The position numbers and the translations under genes are program-made. Shown here piece after piece: positions 23,890 through 32,621 of a DNA stretch of 40,628 nt (positions are counted from its first letter, which is position 1; each line of letters starts with the position of its first letter). The notes below the pieces were generated by a model. It was given only the letters and a program-made list of their open reading frames with translations. It had not been told where the DNA came from and searched no databases. Origin of the DNA: Pseudomonadota bacterium. GTDB taxonomy: Bacteria > Pseudomonadota > Gammaproteobacteria > Steroidobacterales > Steroidobacteraceae. The DNA lies in assembly GCA_023457495.1 (NCBI GenBank), contig JAEWLQ010000022.1:1-40628 (forward strand), read 5' to 3'.

Positions 23890-25152
23890 TCACCAGTCCC
23901 ACATCGTGCCGTCTTCCAGGCGCGCGATGGGCAGCTGTTTGGGGTTGTACGGATACTTGGCCGCGAGTTTCTCGTCGATCGTCACGCCGTGGCCGGCCGA
24001 TTCGCCGCAGTGCAGGCGGCCATTCCGGAACGTGTAGTCGTGCGGAAACACTTCGTCGGTTTCCGGCGCGTGCATCATGTATTCCTGGATGCCGAAGTTC
24101 GGCACCCACGTGTCGAAATGCAGCGCCGCGCCCATGCAGACGGGCGACAGGTCCGTCGCGCCATGGAAGCCGGTGCGCACGCTGTGCATGGCCGCGAAGT
24201 CGGCGATGCGGCGCACGTGCGTGATGCCGCCGCCGTGAACGATGGTCGTGCGGATGTAGTCGATCAGCTGGTTTTCGATGAGGTGTTTGCAGTCCCAGAT
24301 GGAATTGAACACTTCGCCGACCGCGAGCGGCGTCACGGTGTGCTGCCGCACGATCTCGAACGACTTCTGGTTCTCGGCGGGCGTGCAGTCTTCCATCCAG
24401 AACAGCCGGAACGGTTCGAGACTCTTGCCGAGACGCGCCGCTTCCATCGGAGTGAGGCGATGGTGCACGTCGTGCAGTAGTTCGATGTCCGGGCCGTGAT
24501 CCTTGCGCAGCCGCTCGAACAGCTTCGGCACGATGTCCAGGTACTTGGGCGTGGCCCAGACCGTTTCGGCCGGCAGCTCGCTCTCCGCGGGCTCGTACGC
24601 ATTCTTGAGATTGGAGATGCCGTAGGCCTTCTTGATGCCAGGCACGCCGCACTGCGCGCGCACCGCCTTGTAACCCTTAGCGACGTACTTGCCGACTTCG
24701 GCGCTGCACTCGTCGATGTCCTTGCCGTTCGCGTGTCCGTACACCAGCGCGCCTTCGCGCGAGCGGCCGCCGAGCAACTGGTACAGCGGCTGATTCGACA
24801 TCTTGCCGAGGATGTCCCACAACGCGACGTCGACCGCGGCGATCGCGGTCATCGTCACCGGTCCGCGCCGCCAATACGCGCCGCGATAGAAAAACTGCCA
24901 GATGTCCTCGATGCGGCCCGCGTCGCGACCGATGAGGTTCGGCACCAGGTGATCTTTCAGATACGACGCGACCGCGAGTTCTCGTCCGTTGAGCGTCGCG
25001 TCGCCGATGCCGGTAACTCCCGAGCGCGTGACGATTTTCAGCGTGACGAAATTGCGCGCAGGGCATGTGACGATGACCTCGGCGGACACGATTTCGCGAT
25101 CTCGCGCCGAACCCGTCTGTGAATTAATCGACTCCGCAGTGCTCACGCCCAT
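23890..25152 (-). CDS. manD: D-mannonate dehydratase, ManD (enolase superfamily)
   Basis: A 420-residue enolase-superfamily enzyme converting D-mannonate to 2-keto-3-deoxy-D-gluconate. All active-site residues known from Novosphingobium ManD are present with a constant offset of 18: R165 and Y177 ('AVRAQCGVPGIKKAYG'), D228 and H230 ('LLHDVHH'), E254 ('WMEDCTP') and E280 ('AVGEVFN'). This points to the high-activity ManD type. The start at ATG 25152 is preceded by GAGGGGG; it gives about 18 residues more than usual before 'EIVSAEVIVTCPARNF'. It replaces UxuA, which is unrelated in fold. It diverges from uxaC across an 82-bp gap, so the two may share regulation. Confidence 0.93.
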   Translation of the reverse strand: MGVSTAESINSQTGSARDREIVSAEVIVTCPARNFVTLKIVTRSGVTGIGDATLNGRELAVASYLKDHLVPNLIGRDAGRIEDIWQFFYRGAYWRRGPVTMTAIAAVDVALWDILGKMSNQPLYQLLGGRSREGALVYGHANGKDIDECSAEVGKYVAKGYKAVRAQCGVPGIKKAYGISNLKNAYEPAESELPAETVWATPKYLDIVPKLFERLRKDHGPDIELLHDVHHRLTPMEAARLGKSLEPFRLFWMEDCTPAENQKSFEIVRQHTVTPLAVGEVFNSIWDCKHLIENQLIDYIRTTIVHGGGITHVRRIADFAAMHSVRTGFHGATDLSPVCMGAALHFDTWVPNFGIQEYMMHAPETDEVFPHDYTFRNGRLHCGESAGHGVTIDEKLAAKYPYNPKQLPIARLEDGTMWDW

Positions 25153-25234
25153 TGCCCCCTCGGGAATTAAGAATTAACTTCGCCCGCCCGGGCACGATTA
25201 CGCCGACGACCAGACGGGCACGCATACTACCAAC

Positions 25235-26641
25235 ATGGACACACTCAATCCTGATCGGCTTTTTCCCGCCGACCCAACGACGCGATCCATCGCGCGCAAT
25301 CTCTACGCCCTGGTCAAGGATCTGCCGATCATCAGCCCGCACGGACACACGGACCCGAAATGGTTCGCGGACAACGTGCCCTTCGCCGACCCGGCCAGCC
25401 TGCTGCTTACTCCTGACCATTATGTTTTCCGCATGCTCTACAGCCAGGGCATCAAGCTCGAGCAGTTCGGTGTCGCGCGCGTCGATGGCGGCAACACGGA
25501 ACGCGATTCGCGCAAGATCTGGCGCCTGTTCGCGCAGCACTATTACCTTTTCCGCGGGACGCCTTCCCGCATGTGGTTCGACTGGGTGCTGTCGAGTGTC
25601 TTCGACGCGCCCATACCCTTGACGCCCGACAACGCGGATTCCACGTACGACCGTATCGCGGAAAAGCTCCAGAAGCCCGAATTCCGGCCGCGCGCATTGT
25701 TCGAGCGATTCAACATCGAGGCGCTCGCCACGACGGAATCGCCGCTCGACGACCTGCTGCACCACGTCACGATCCGCAAGAGTGGCTGGCATGGGCGCGT
25801 GATCACCGCGTACCGGCCTGACAACGTCGTCGATCCCGATTCGATCGGATTCCTCGACAATCTCAGGAAATTCAGCGAGCTGACGGGTGAAGACGCGCTT
25901 TCGTGGCGCGGTTATCTTGCCGCGCATCGCAAACGCCGTGCGTTCTTCGCGGTCATGGGCGCGACCTCCACGGATCACGGACATCCCACTGCCCGCACCG
26001 CGGATCTTTCGCCGGCCGACGCCGAAGCGCTGTTCTATCGCATCGTGCGCAACGCCGCGCAGCCCGGCGACGCAGAATTGTTCCGCGGCCAGATGCTCAC
26101 CGAGATGGCGCGGATGAGCCTCGACGACAACTTGGTGCTGCAGATCCATCCGGGCTCCTGGCGCAACCACAATGCGCCGCTGTTCGACAAGTTCGGGCCG
26201 AACGTCGGCGCGGACATTCCCACGCCCACGGACTACGTCGGCGCGTTGCGTCCGCTGCTGAACCGCTTCGGCAACGATCCGGCGCTCAGCATCATCGTGT
26301 TCACGCTCGACGAAACCACGTACGCCCGCGAGCTCGCACCGCTCGCCGGCCACTATCCCGCGCTCAAGCTGGGGCCCGCCTGGTGGTTCCATGACAGCCC
26401 GGAGGGAATGATGCGTTTCCGCGAGCAAACTACCGAGACCGCCGGGTTCTACAACACGGTCGGTTTCAATGACGATACGCGTGCATTCCCTTCGATTCCC
26501 TCGCGTCACGACGTGGCGCGGCGGATCGATTGTTCGTTCCTGGCGCGCCTCGTGGCGGAGCATCGCCTGCCCGAGGACGAAGCGGCCATTCTCGCGCCGC
26601 AGCTCGCCTACGATTTTCCGAAGAAAGCCTACAAGCTTTGA
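25235..26641 (+). CDS. uxaC: Glucuronate isomerase
   Basis: A 468-residue uronate isomerase of the amidohydrolase superfamily, converting D-glucuronate to D-fructuronate, the first step of hexuronate breakdown. It shows the metal-binding 'ISPHGHTDPKWFADNVPF' near residue 35, 'YLFRGTPSRMWFDWVL', 'IEALATTESPLDDL', 'LQIHPGSWRNHN', and 'LKLGPAWWFHDSPEGM' in the C-terminal part. Length matches E. coli UxaC (470). The 82-bp upstream region shared with manD carries no clear operator, only a GACCA half-site at about 25212. An ExuT-like transporter follows 39 bases downstream, so the two form an operon. Confidence 0.95.
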   Translation: MDTLNPDRLFPADPTTRSIARNLYALVKDLPIISPHGHTDPKWFADNVPFADPASLLLTPDHYVFRMLYSQGIKLEQFGVARVDGGNTERDSRKIWRLFAQHYYLFRGTPSRMWFDWVLSSVFDAPIPLTPDNADSTYDRIAEKLQKPEFRPRALFERFNIEALATTESPLDDLLHHVTIRKSGWHGRVITAYRPDNVVDPDSIGFLDNLRKFSELTGEDALSWRGYLAAHRKRRAFFAVMGATSTDHGHPTARTADLSPADAEALFYRIVRNAAQPGDAELFRGQMLTEMARMSLDDNLVLQIHPGSWRNHNAPLFDKFGPNVGADIPTPTDYVGALRPLLNRFGNDPALSIIVFTLDETTYARELAPLAGHYPALKLGPAWWFHDSPEGMMRFREQTTETAGFYNTVGFNDDTRAFPSIPSRHDVARRIDCSFLARLVAEHRLPEDEAAILAPQLAYDFPKKAYKL

Positions 26642-26680
26642 TCGCCGATCCGCGTCGCATGACTCTGGGGGGACTGTCGA

Positions 26681-28216
26681 ATGAGCTCTATCAACGTTTC
26701 AGATGACACCGGTGGCACCAAGGCAGGTGTCGCGGCCAAGGTCGGCAATTACCGCTGGTACATCTGCGCGCTGCTGTTTTTCTGCACGACCATCAACTAC
26801 ATCGACCGCAATTCGCTGTCGGTGCTCAAGACCACGCTGCAGGGAGCGCTGGGTTGGGACGATGTCGATTACGGAACGATCACCACCGCGTTCACCTTCG
26901 CGTACGCGATGTTTCCGTCGGTCATCGGCATCTTCATCGACAAGTTCGGCGTGAAGAAGGCGCTGGCCTGGGCGCTGATCATCTGGTCGGCCGCGGCCGC
27001 CGCGCATGGCCTCGTGGCGACGGTCCTTGGCTTCGTCATCGTGCGCTTCATCCTCGGTCTCGCCGAGGCGGCCAACTTCCCCGCGTCGATCAAGGCGGTG
27101 GCGATGTGGTTCCCGCAGAAGGAACGGGCGCTCGCCACGGGCATCTTCAATTCCGGCACCAGCATCGGTGTGATGGTTTCCTTCGTCGTCGTGTGGATCG
27201 CGAGTGTCTGGAGCTGGCAGGCCGCCTTCGTCTTCATCGGCGTCATCGGTCTCATCTGGCTGTATTTCTGGCAACGATTCTTCAGCGCGCCGGAAGATCA
27301 GCCGCGCGTTGGCGCGGCCGAGGTCGCGTACATCCGTTCCGATCAGCCGGTGCCGACGCAGACGCTGAAACTTCCGTGGACGACGCTGATGCGTTATCGC
27401 GAGATCTGGCCGTTCCTGCTCGGCAAGCTCATCACGGATCCGGTGTGGTGGTTCTACCTGTTCTGGCTGCCGTCCTACCTCGAGCGCGAGCGCGGCCAGA
27501 ATCCGCTGAACGCGGGCCTCTGGGTCGCGGTCATCTACACCGGTTCCACGGTTGGTTCGATCCTCGGTGGCTGGCTGTCCAGCGCGCTCATCAAGCGTGG
27601 CTGGACCGTCGGCAAGTCGCGCATGACCGCGATGGCGCTCGCCGCGGTATTCATGCCGGGATCCATCCTCGCGTACTACACGGACAGCTTCGGACTGTGC
27701 GTGGCGTTCATCACGCTCGCGACCGCGTGCCACCAGGCCTGGTCGGCGAACCTGTTCACGAACGCGACCGACCTGTTTCCGCAGAAAGTCTCTGGATCCG
27801 TGGTTGGCCTCGGCGCGACGGCCGGCGGCATCGGCGGCATGTTCATGACGCTGCTCGCGGGTCTCGCCGTGCAGTGGACGGGGCAACAGCAGATCGTGTT
27901 CGTATGGGCCGGCGTGATGCACCTGATCGCACTCGCGCTGTTCTGGATCTGGTTCCGCGGCCGCATCGTCCAGGTGGACATGGATACGCCGCTCGACGTG
28001 AGCCGCACGCACTCGGGTCTCGCGATTTCGGGTGTCATCGTGGCCGTGGCGGGCGCGGTGCTGGCCGCCGTCGTGCTCGGCAACTGGGAATACCTGAAGG
28101 GCGCAGTGAAGATCACCGGCGCCGTACAAAGCATCGTGGTTGCCGCTGCCGTGTTCTTCATCGGCGTGGCGTTGTTCTACGCCAGCCGGCCGAAGTCGGC
28201 TCCGACGGCCCGATAA
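26681..28216 (+). CDS. exuT: MFS hexuronate transporter (ExuT-like, ACS family)
   Basis: A 511-residue anion:cation symporter-family MFS protein. It should import glucuronate (or galacturonate) with protons. Seen are 'YRWYICALLFFCTTINYIDRNSLS' in TM1, 'DKFGVKKAL', 'RFILGLAEAANFPASIKAVAMWFP', 'ERALATGIFNSGTSIG' and 'DLFPQKVSGSVVGLGATAGGIGGM', all typical of ExuT/GudP/GarP. It is longer than ExuT (about 430-470): residues from about 442 onward add two more hydrophobic segments ('SGVIVAVAGAVLAAVVLG' and 'SIVVAAAVFFIGVALFYA'), suggesting 14 helices. The ATG follows GGGGGGA. Linkage to uxaC supports glucuronate as substrate. Confidence 0.9.
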   Translation: MSSINVSDDTGGTKAGVAAKVGNYRWYICALLFFCTTINYIDRNSLSVLKTTLQGALGWDDVDYGTITTAFTFAYAMFPSVIGIFIDKFGVKKALAWALIIWSAAAAAHGLVATVLGFVIVRFILGLAEAANFPASIKAVAMWFPQKERALATGIFNSGTSIGVMVSFVVVWIASVWSWQAAFVFIGVIGLIWLYFWQRFFSAPEDQPRVGAAEVAYIRSDQPVPTQTLKLPWTTLMRYREIWPFLLGKLITDPVWWFYLFWLPSYLERERGQNPLNAGLWVAVIYTGSTVGSILGGWLSSALIKRGWTVGKSRMTAMALAAVFMPGSILAYYTDSFGLCVAFITLATACHQAWSANLFTNATDLFPQKVSGSVVGLGATAGGIGGMFMTLLAGLAVQWTGQQQIVFVWAGVMHLIALALFWIWFRGRIVQVDMDTPLDVSRTHSGLAISGVIVAVAGAVLAAVVLGNWEYLKGAVKITGAVQSIVVAAAVFFIGVALFYASRPKSAPTAR

Positions 28217-28224
28217 GCCGCCAG

Positions 28225-28262
28225 ACCAGCCTGGCCTCCCCCGACGGGGTGGCCAGGCTGGT
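28225..28262 (+). terminator. Hairpin after the uxaC-exuT operon
   Basis: ACCAGCCTGGCC (28225-28236) pairs perfectly with GGCCAGGCTGGT (28251-28262), and inner CCCC/GGGG bases extend the stem. It begins 9 bases after the exuT stop. The tail is only moderately T-rich (TGTTGCCTTT), so it may be a weak terminator. Confidence 0.65.
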
Positions 28263-28270
28263 TGTTGCCT

Positions 28271-28283
28271 TTGGCCTGACCAG
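28271..28283. promoter_or_regulatory. Candidate GntR operator upstream of TBDR2
   Basis: TTGGCCTGACCAG matches the perfect GntR-type palindrome TTGGTCTGACCAA at 32643-32655 in 11 of 13 bases. The flanking bases match too: 28262-28287 and 32634-32659 are identical at 22 of 26 positions on the same strand. FCD-type GntR regulators bind TGGTN-like inverted repeats. The inference is that the GntR protein at 31.8 kb controls TBDR2. Confidence 0.55.
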
Positions 28284-28466
28284 TTGGTACCTTCCGGTAC
28301 GCGCTGGGACATCCTCGGATTTCTCATGCGCGCCGAGGTTCTCGGAAGGATTTTCGCCGCGCGCCCATTCGGGCGGAGGCGGCTGGGCGATCTCGTGTCC
28401 ATGACACGCGCCACTCCTTCCGGAAGTAGTTAGTCGGTCTCGGGCAGCGTGGTCAATTCGCGTTGC

Positions 28467-28480
28467 TTTGTGGCCACAAA
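28467..28480. promoter_or_regulatory. Perfect 14-bp palindrome in the TBDR2 leader
   Basis: TTTGTGGCCACAAA is a perfect inverted repeat 185 bases before the TBDR2 ATG, flanked on both sides by the direct repeat TTGCTTT (28464 and 28481 side). It differs from the LacI and GntR sites described here, so a third regulator may bind. The function is unknown. Confidence 0.4.
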
Positions 28481-28664
28481 TTGCTTTTTTTCCGCAGGAA
28501 TAACGGAAATTCCCTGTGGTGCGGAAATCTCCTCGTTGCTAGCATCTATTTGACTTCGTGCCGATCGTGCCGAGAGCGCGTGAACGAAAAATGATTTCAG
28601 GCACGACGAGCGCGTCGGGAGAAGGTCTCCCGGCAAACAGTTTTTGATCTAGAGGGGTTACAAA

Positions 28665-31640
28665 ATGATCAAGGATCCATCGGTCTTCCGGGTATCCATT
28701 CTCGCCGCCGCGATTTCCGCGGCGCTCGGGTCGGCGAATGCGTTCGCGCAAACCGCAGATGCGGCGAACGACGACAACGAGCCAGTCGAAGAGGTGCTCG
28801 TCACCGGCTTCCGCGCCTCGCTGCAGAGCGCGACCAACGCCAAGCGCGAATCCATCGGCTTCCAGGATTCGGTGTTCGCCGAAGACATCGGCAAATTCCC
28901 GGATCTCAACATCGCCGAATCGCTGAACCGCATTCCCGGCGTGCAGCTCGCGCGCGAGGTGAACGGTGAAGGTCTGAACGTCGCGATCCGCGGCCTCAAC
29001 ACCAACTTCACGAAGACCACGATCAACGGCGCCGCGGTCGGCGTCGCGTCGACCGGTCGCGTCGATGGCCAGGGCCAGAACCGCGAGGTCGACCTCGACC
29101 TGTTCCCCACCGAGCTGTTCACGCGCCTCGACGTCAGCAAGTCCCCGAAGGCGAGCGAGCTCGAAGGTGGCGCCGCGGGTACGGTGAACATGCGCACCGC
29201 GCGCCCGTTCGACAACCCGGGCACGCAGGTCAACTACCAGCTGCAGGCTAACTACGGCGAAGAGAGCGGCACGGTGAATCCGCGCGGCGCCATCACGGCC
29301 AGCTGGACGAACGACAAGTTCGGCGTCCTGGCCGGCTTCGCGGGCGTGTCCAACGACTCGACCACCCACGGCTTCGAGACCATCGGTTACACGAACCCCA
29401 ACCTGAGCTACTTGCAGTGCGGACTCGCGCCCCCGGCGGGAGCCACTCCGAATTCAGGCGCGGGCGCCAATGGCGGTTGTAACGTCGGCGGCGGCAACGG
29501 CTGGGTCATCCCCGGCACGGTTCCGGTGAACGCGGGCGCGGGACTCGTGGCGGGCACGCCGATCGACGGCGCCTACCTGCAACAGATCAACCCCGGCCTG
29601 ACGCTGCGCCAGATCGACCAGGCGCTCATTCCGCGCCTCGGTCGTCCGGCCTACCTGGACGGCTCGCGTGAACGTTATTCGGGCCTCGTGTCGTTCGAAT
29701 ACCGTCCGAGCGATTCGCTGCACATGTACATGGACACGCTGTACTCCGAGGCGGAGCGCGACTTCAATCGTCTCGACGTCAACCTCATCGGCCGCAACGG
29801 CACGCTGATTCCCACCGACATGCAAGTCGATGAGAACAACGTCGTCACGCGCGCCACGTTCGCGAACGCGCAGTTCTTCCTCGAAGCGCGTCCGTACAAC
29901 GAGCAGGTCGACTATTGGGGCTTCAACCCCGGCCTGCGTTGGGAACTGAACGAAGAAATGCGTTTCGACCTGGCGCTCAACAAGAGCCGCAGCTGGTTCT
30001 TCCGCGAGGCGCCGACGATTCTCGTCAACACCCCGCTCAACCAGGGCATCGTCGCGGAGTTCGACAACACCGGCGGCGACTTCGTCAGCATCACGCCGAA
30101 CGTCGACCTGAACGATCCGAACCTCGGTTGGGTCTGGTCGGGCGGCGGCCGCGTGAACATCCAGAACGAAAAGCGTCTCGTGAAGAACGAAGGCGCGCGT
30201 TTCGACTTCACCTGGGGCGATGAGTCGGCGAATCTCAAGACCGGCATTGCTTACGACCAGATGTACCGGACCATTTCGGGCCGGGACAACAGCCGCGAAT
30301 GGCAGCAGCTGGTTTGCGGCGGTGGCGGCACGTTCATCCCCGCGCCGGCGGCGGCGCCGGGCTGCAACGGCCAGGCAGGATCCGCGGTGACGCAGGCGAA
30401 CCTGGCGCAGTACCTGATCCCGGGTCCGGCCGGCTTCATCAGCGTCGACTACGACGCGTTCTTCGATGCGACCAACTACCACGCACTGTCGGCCAGCGCT
30501 CCGGTGGGAACCGGCGCGGCGACCGGCGCCGCGAACGGCAAGATCCGTGAGCGGACGATGGGCTACTACATCGAGTTCAACGGTGAGAGCGAGTTCTACG
30601 ATCGCACGCTGCGTTACAACCTCGGTGGCCGCTTCGTCGATACCGAACAGTGGGTGGCCGGTCCGGTCACGCTGAACAACGGTACTTCCGTGAGCATCGT
30701 CGAGGCGAGCACGGACAGCCGTTATTCGGAGTTCCTGCCCTCGTTCAGCGCCGCGTTGAACGTGACCGACAGCGTGGTGCTGCGCTTCGCCGGTTCGGAG
30801 ACCATCACGCGGGCCAACCCGCGCGACATGTTGCCGAACGCGACCTTCAGCGATCCTTCCGCGCAGGCGGTGGGCCTCGGCAACCCCGAACTCGAGCCCT
30901 TCCTGTCGACCAACATCGACCTGGGCGGCGAGTGGTACACGGGTGACGAAGGTTACGTGGGCCTCACGCTGTTCCAGAAGCAGATCACCGGCTTCACGGT
31001 GGGCCAGGTGTCGGTGCTGCCGTTCGCCAGTCTCGCTGGGCTCGGCATCACGTACGACACGTTGTCGCCGACGCAGCAGACCGCGATCGACTCGCGCGGT
31101 GGTCCGGCCAATGCGACGGTGAATGCCACGCAGCAGGTCAATGCCTCGGGCAAGCTGCGCATCCGTGGTTACGAAGCGACCTGGGTTCAGCCGCTGAACT
31201 TCATCACGGACGGCTTCGGCTTCCAGGCCAACTACACCAAGGTGACGCAGAGTCCCGAAGGCGGCACGGGCGGTCAGCCCGCGGTCGCGGTGGGCATCTC
31301 GCCGGTCACGTACAACGGCACGTTGTACTACGACCATGGTCCGGCGTCGGTTCGCCTGTCGTACGTCTATAACGACAAGCAGATCGCCTCTGGCACCAAC
31401 CAGGAAGGCATCACGGGCGCCCGCTTCTGGACGGACGAGTACGACCAGCTCGATCTTTCGGCGAGCTGGAAGTTCGAGAGCCTGCCGACGCAGCCGCAGC
31501 TCACGCTGAACGTGATCAACATCACGGGCTCGACGCAGCGTCAGACCTGGGGCAACGACAGCATCCAGTTCTCGAACGCGGCCCGCACGTTCTACGATCC
31601 GGGCTACGCTGTGCTGCTGGGTATCCGCGGAACGTTCTGA
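28665..31640 (+). CDS. TonB-dependent receptor (TBDR2), probable (glucurono)xylo-oligosaccharide importer
   Basis: A 991-residue outer-membrane receptor. The signal peptide is 1-28 ('SALGSANAFA' region), the TonB-box-like EEVLVTG at 42-48, and the plug has 'IGKFPDLNIAESLNRIPGVQ' and 'IRGLNTNFTKTTINGAAVG'. The C-terminal barrel ends 'AVLLGIRGTF'. It shares the plug style of TBDR1 but differs strongly in the barrel loops, including a Gly/Pro/Ala-rich loop at about 250-290 with Cys residues. The ATG at 28665 follows AGAGGGG. It is flanked by hexuronate genes and a GntR-type site, so it may favour glucuronate-decorated xylo-oligosaccharides; this is inference. Confidence 0.93.
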   Translation: MIKDPSVFRVSILAAAISAALGSANAFAQTADAANDDNEPVEEVLVTGFRASLQSATNAKRESIGFQDSVFAEDIGKFPDLNIAESLNRIPGVQLAREVNGEGLNVAIRGLNTNFTKTTINGAAVGVASTGRVDGQGQNREVDLDLFPTELFTRLDVSKSPKASELEGGAAGTVNMRTARPFDNPGTQVNYQLQANYGEESGTVNPRGAITASWTNDKFGVLAGFAGVSNDSTTHGFETIGYTNPNLSYLQCGLAPPAGATPNSGAGANGGCNVGGGNGWVIPGTVPVNAGAGLVAGTPIDGAYLQQINPGLTLRQIDQALIPRLGRPAYLDGSRERYSGLVSFEYRPSDSLHMYMDTLYSEAERDFNRLDVNLIGRNGTLIPTDMQVDENNVVTRATFANAQFFLEARPYNEQVDYWGFNPGLRWELNEEMRFDLALNKSRSWFFREAPTILVNTPLNQGIVAEFDNTGGDFVSITPNVDLNDPNLGWVWSGGGRVNIQNEKRLVKNEGARFDFTWGDESANLKTGIAYDQMYRTISGRDNSREWQQLVCGGGGTFIPAPAAAPGCNGQAGSAVTQANLAQYLIPGPAGFISVDYDAFFDATNYHALSASAPVGTGAATGAANGKIRERTMGYYIEFNGESEFYDRTLRYNLGGRFVDTEQWVAGPVTLNNGTSVSIVEASTDSRYSEFLPSFSAALNVTDSVVLRFAGSETITRANPRDMLPNATFSDPSAQAVGLGNPELEPFLSTNIDLGGEWYTGDEGYVGLTLFQKQITGFTVGQVSVLPFASLAGLGITYDTLSPTQQTAIDSRGGPANATVNATQQVNASGKLRIRGYEATWVQPLNFITDGFGFQANYTKVTQSPEGGTGGQPAVAVGISPVTYNGTLYYDHGPASVRLSYVYNDKQIASGTNQEGITGARFWTDEYDQLDLSASWKFESLPTQPQLTLNVINITGSTQRQTWGNDSIQFSNAARTFYDPGYAVLLGIRGTF

Positions 31641-31668
31641 TCGCAAAGGCCACACGGCCATCCAACGG

Positions 31669-31702
31669 GGGAGGCAACGCAAGTTGCCTCCCTTTTTTTT
31701 TT
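31669..31702 (+). terminator. Rho-independent terminator after TBDR2
   Basis: GGGAGGCAAC (31669-31678) and GTTGCCTCCC (31683-31692) form a perfect 10-bp stem with a GCAA tetraloop, followed by ten T. The 24-bp hairpin is identical to the one at 32811-32834. Confidence 0.95.
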
Positions 31703-31754
31703 GATGATGGAAAGTTGGAAGGGGCGCGGGCGGCAGCGAACGGGTCGCAACCGG

Positions 31755-31793
31755 CTATCGACGGACTATCGACGGACTATCGACGAACTATCG
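31755..31793. repeat. 11-bp tandem repeat after gntR
   Basis: CTATCGACGGA is repeated at 31755-31765 and 31766-31776, then CTATCGACGAA at 31777-31787, then a partial CTATCG at 31788-31793. The stop codon of gntR (31788-31790 on the minus strand) is part of the last unit. The repeat lies between two convergent genes; no function is evident. Confidence 0.85.
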
Positions 31794-32561
31794 GGTCGAG
31801 GCGGCCTTGCGCTGACGCGTCGTGGAGTAACGGCGTCGCTTCTCGGCGGCAACCGCGCGGGCGCGCTCGATCTCCTCGACCTCGGTGACCTCGAGCATGT
31901 CTTCGATGACACGCGAGATGTGCTCGCGCATCGCGGCGCGGGCCGCGTCCGGATCGCGGCGCTTGAGGGCGCGCACGATCGCGGTATGTTCGTCGATGGG
32001 CGGCGTCAAACCGCGCTCGCGACCCTTCGCATCCATCGAGTGACTCTGCGGCGAGCGCGCGCGCGCATCCCACAGCATCTGCACCGCGGCGATGATGCCG
32101 CTGTTCTGGGTCGAGGTGGCGATCAGCTCGTGGAAGCGGCGATCCGCTTCCTCGCTCTTTTCGATTTCGTGGTGCACGTTGTCGTCGCGCATCTCGGCGA
32201 TGAGATCGGTCAGTTCCTTGAGCTGCGCGTCGTCGATGCGCATGGCCGCGAGCGCGCAGGCCTCGCCCTCGATCGAGCGCCGCGCCTCGAGTAGTTCGAA
32301 CGGGCCGATGTCCTTGACGCCTTCCGTGCCTTCGGGCGGCTGGCTATTCTTCACGTAGACGCCGGAGCCGAGCCGCACGTCCACCAGACCGTCGAGCTCC
32401 AACGCGATGATGGCCTCCCGGACCGTGGGCCGCGAGACCTCGAAGGTCTGCGCGAGCTCGCGCTCGGAGGGCAGGCGCTGACCGATTTCGTATTCGCCGG
32501 AGGCAATGGATTGCGCCAGGCTTCGGGCTATTTGTTCGTATAAGCGGCGCGGCTCGACCAT
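31788..32561 (-). CDS. GntR/FadR-family regulator with FCD domain, UxuR/ExuR-like
   Basis: A 257-residue repressor. The winged helix-turn-helix at 6-70 includes 'GQRLPSERELAQTFEVSRPT' and 'LGSGVYV'. The FCD sensor domain at about 88-240 keeps the metal-binding set D140, H144 ('ADRRFHELI'), H192 ('DEHTAIV') and H214 ('REHISRV'), so it should bind a metal and a small organic acid. The start is ATG 32561; a TTG two codons earlier is possible. Surrounded by exuT, TBDR2 and kdgK-eda, it probably senses glucuronate, fructuronate or a later acid. Two operator-like palindromes lie 60 and 80 bases upstream, suggesting autoregulation. Confidence 0.92.
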   Translation of the reverse strand: MVEPRRLYEQIARSLAQSIASGEYEIGQRLPSERELAQTFEVSRPTVREAIIALELDGLVDVRLGSGVYVKNSQPPEGTEGVKDIGPFELLEARRSIEGEACALAAMRIDDAQLKELTDLIAEMRDDNVHHEIEKSEEADRRFHELIATSTQNSGIIAAVQMLWDARARSPQSHSMDAKGRERGLTPPIDEHTAIVRALKRRDPDAARAAMREHISRVIEDMLEVTEVEEIERARAVAAEKRRRYSTTRQRKAASTR

Positions 32562-32621
32562 CAGCAAAGTATCCGTATTCCCACGGCCCTGACAAGATAT
32601 CAGCAGTTAGATTTATTGTTG

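Larger units (their letters stand above)
28217..28664 (+). promoter_or_regulatory. 448-bp intergenic region before TBDR2
   Basis: This gap holds a hairpin after exuT (28225-28262), a GntR-type operator-like element (28271-28283) inside a 26-bp block repeated at 32634-32659, a perfect 14-bp palindrome (28467-28480), and the AGAGGGG ribosome-binding site (28651-28657) before the TBDR2 ATG. From about 28430 it is AT-richer than the genes. I see no ORF that looks real and no clear -35/-10 pair. Confidence 0.6.

Noticed and set aside
25153..25234. A GntR operator between manD and uxaC
   Set aside because: Only a GACCA half-site (about 25212) is present; no matching TGGTC arm at the right distance. 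It is too weak to call.
29454..31682. A 742-codon antisense frame across TBDR2
   Set aside because: Low-complexity Arg-rich translation with no recognisable domain, opposite a clear receptor gene.
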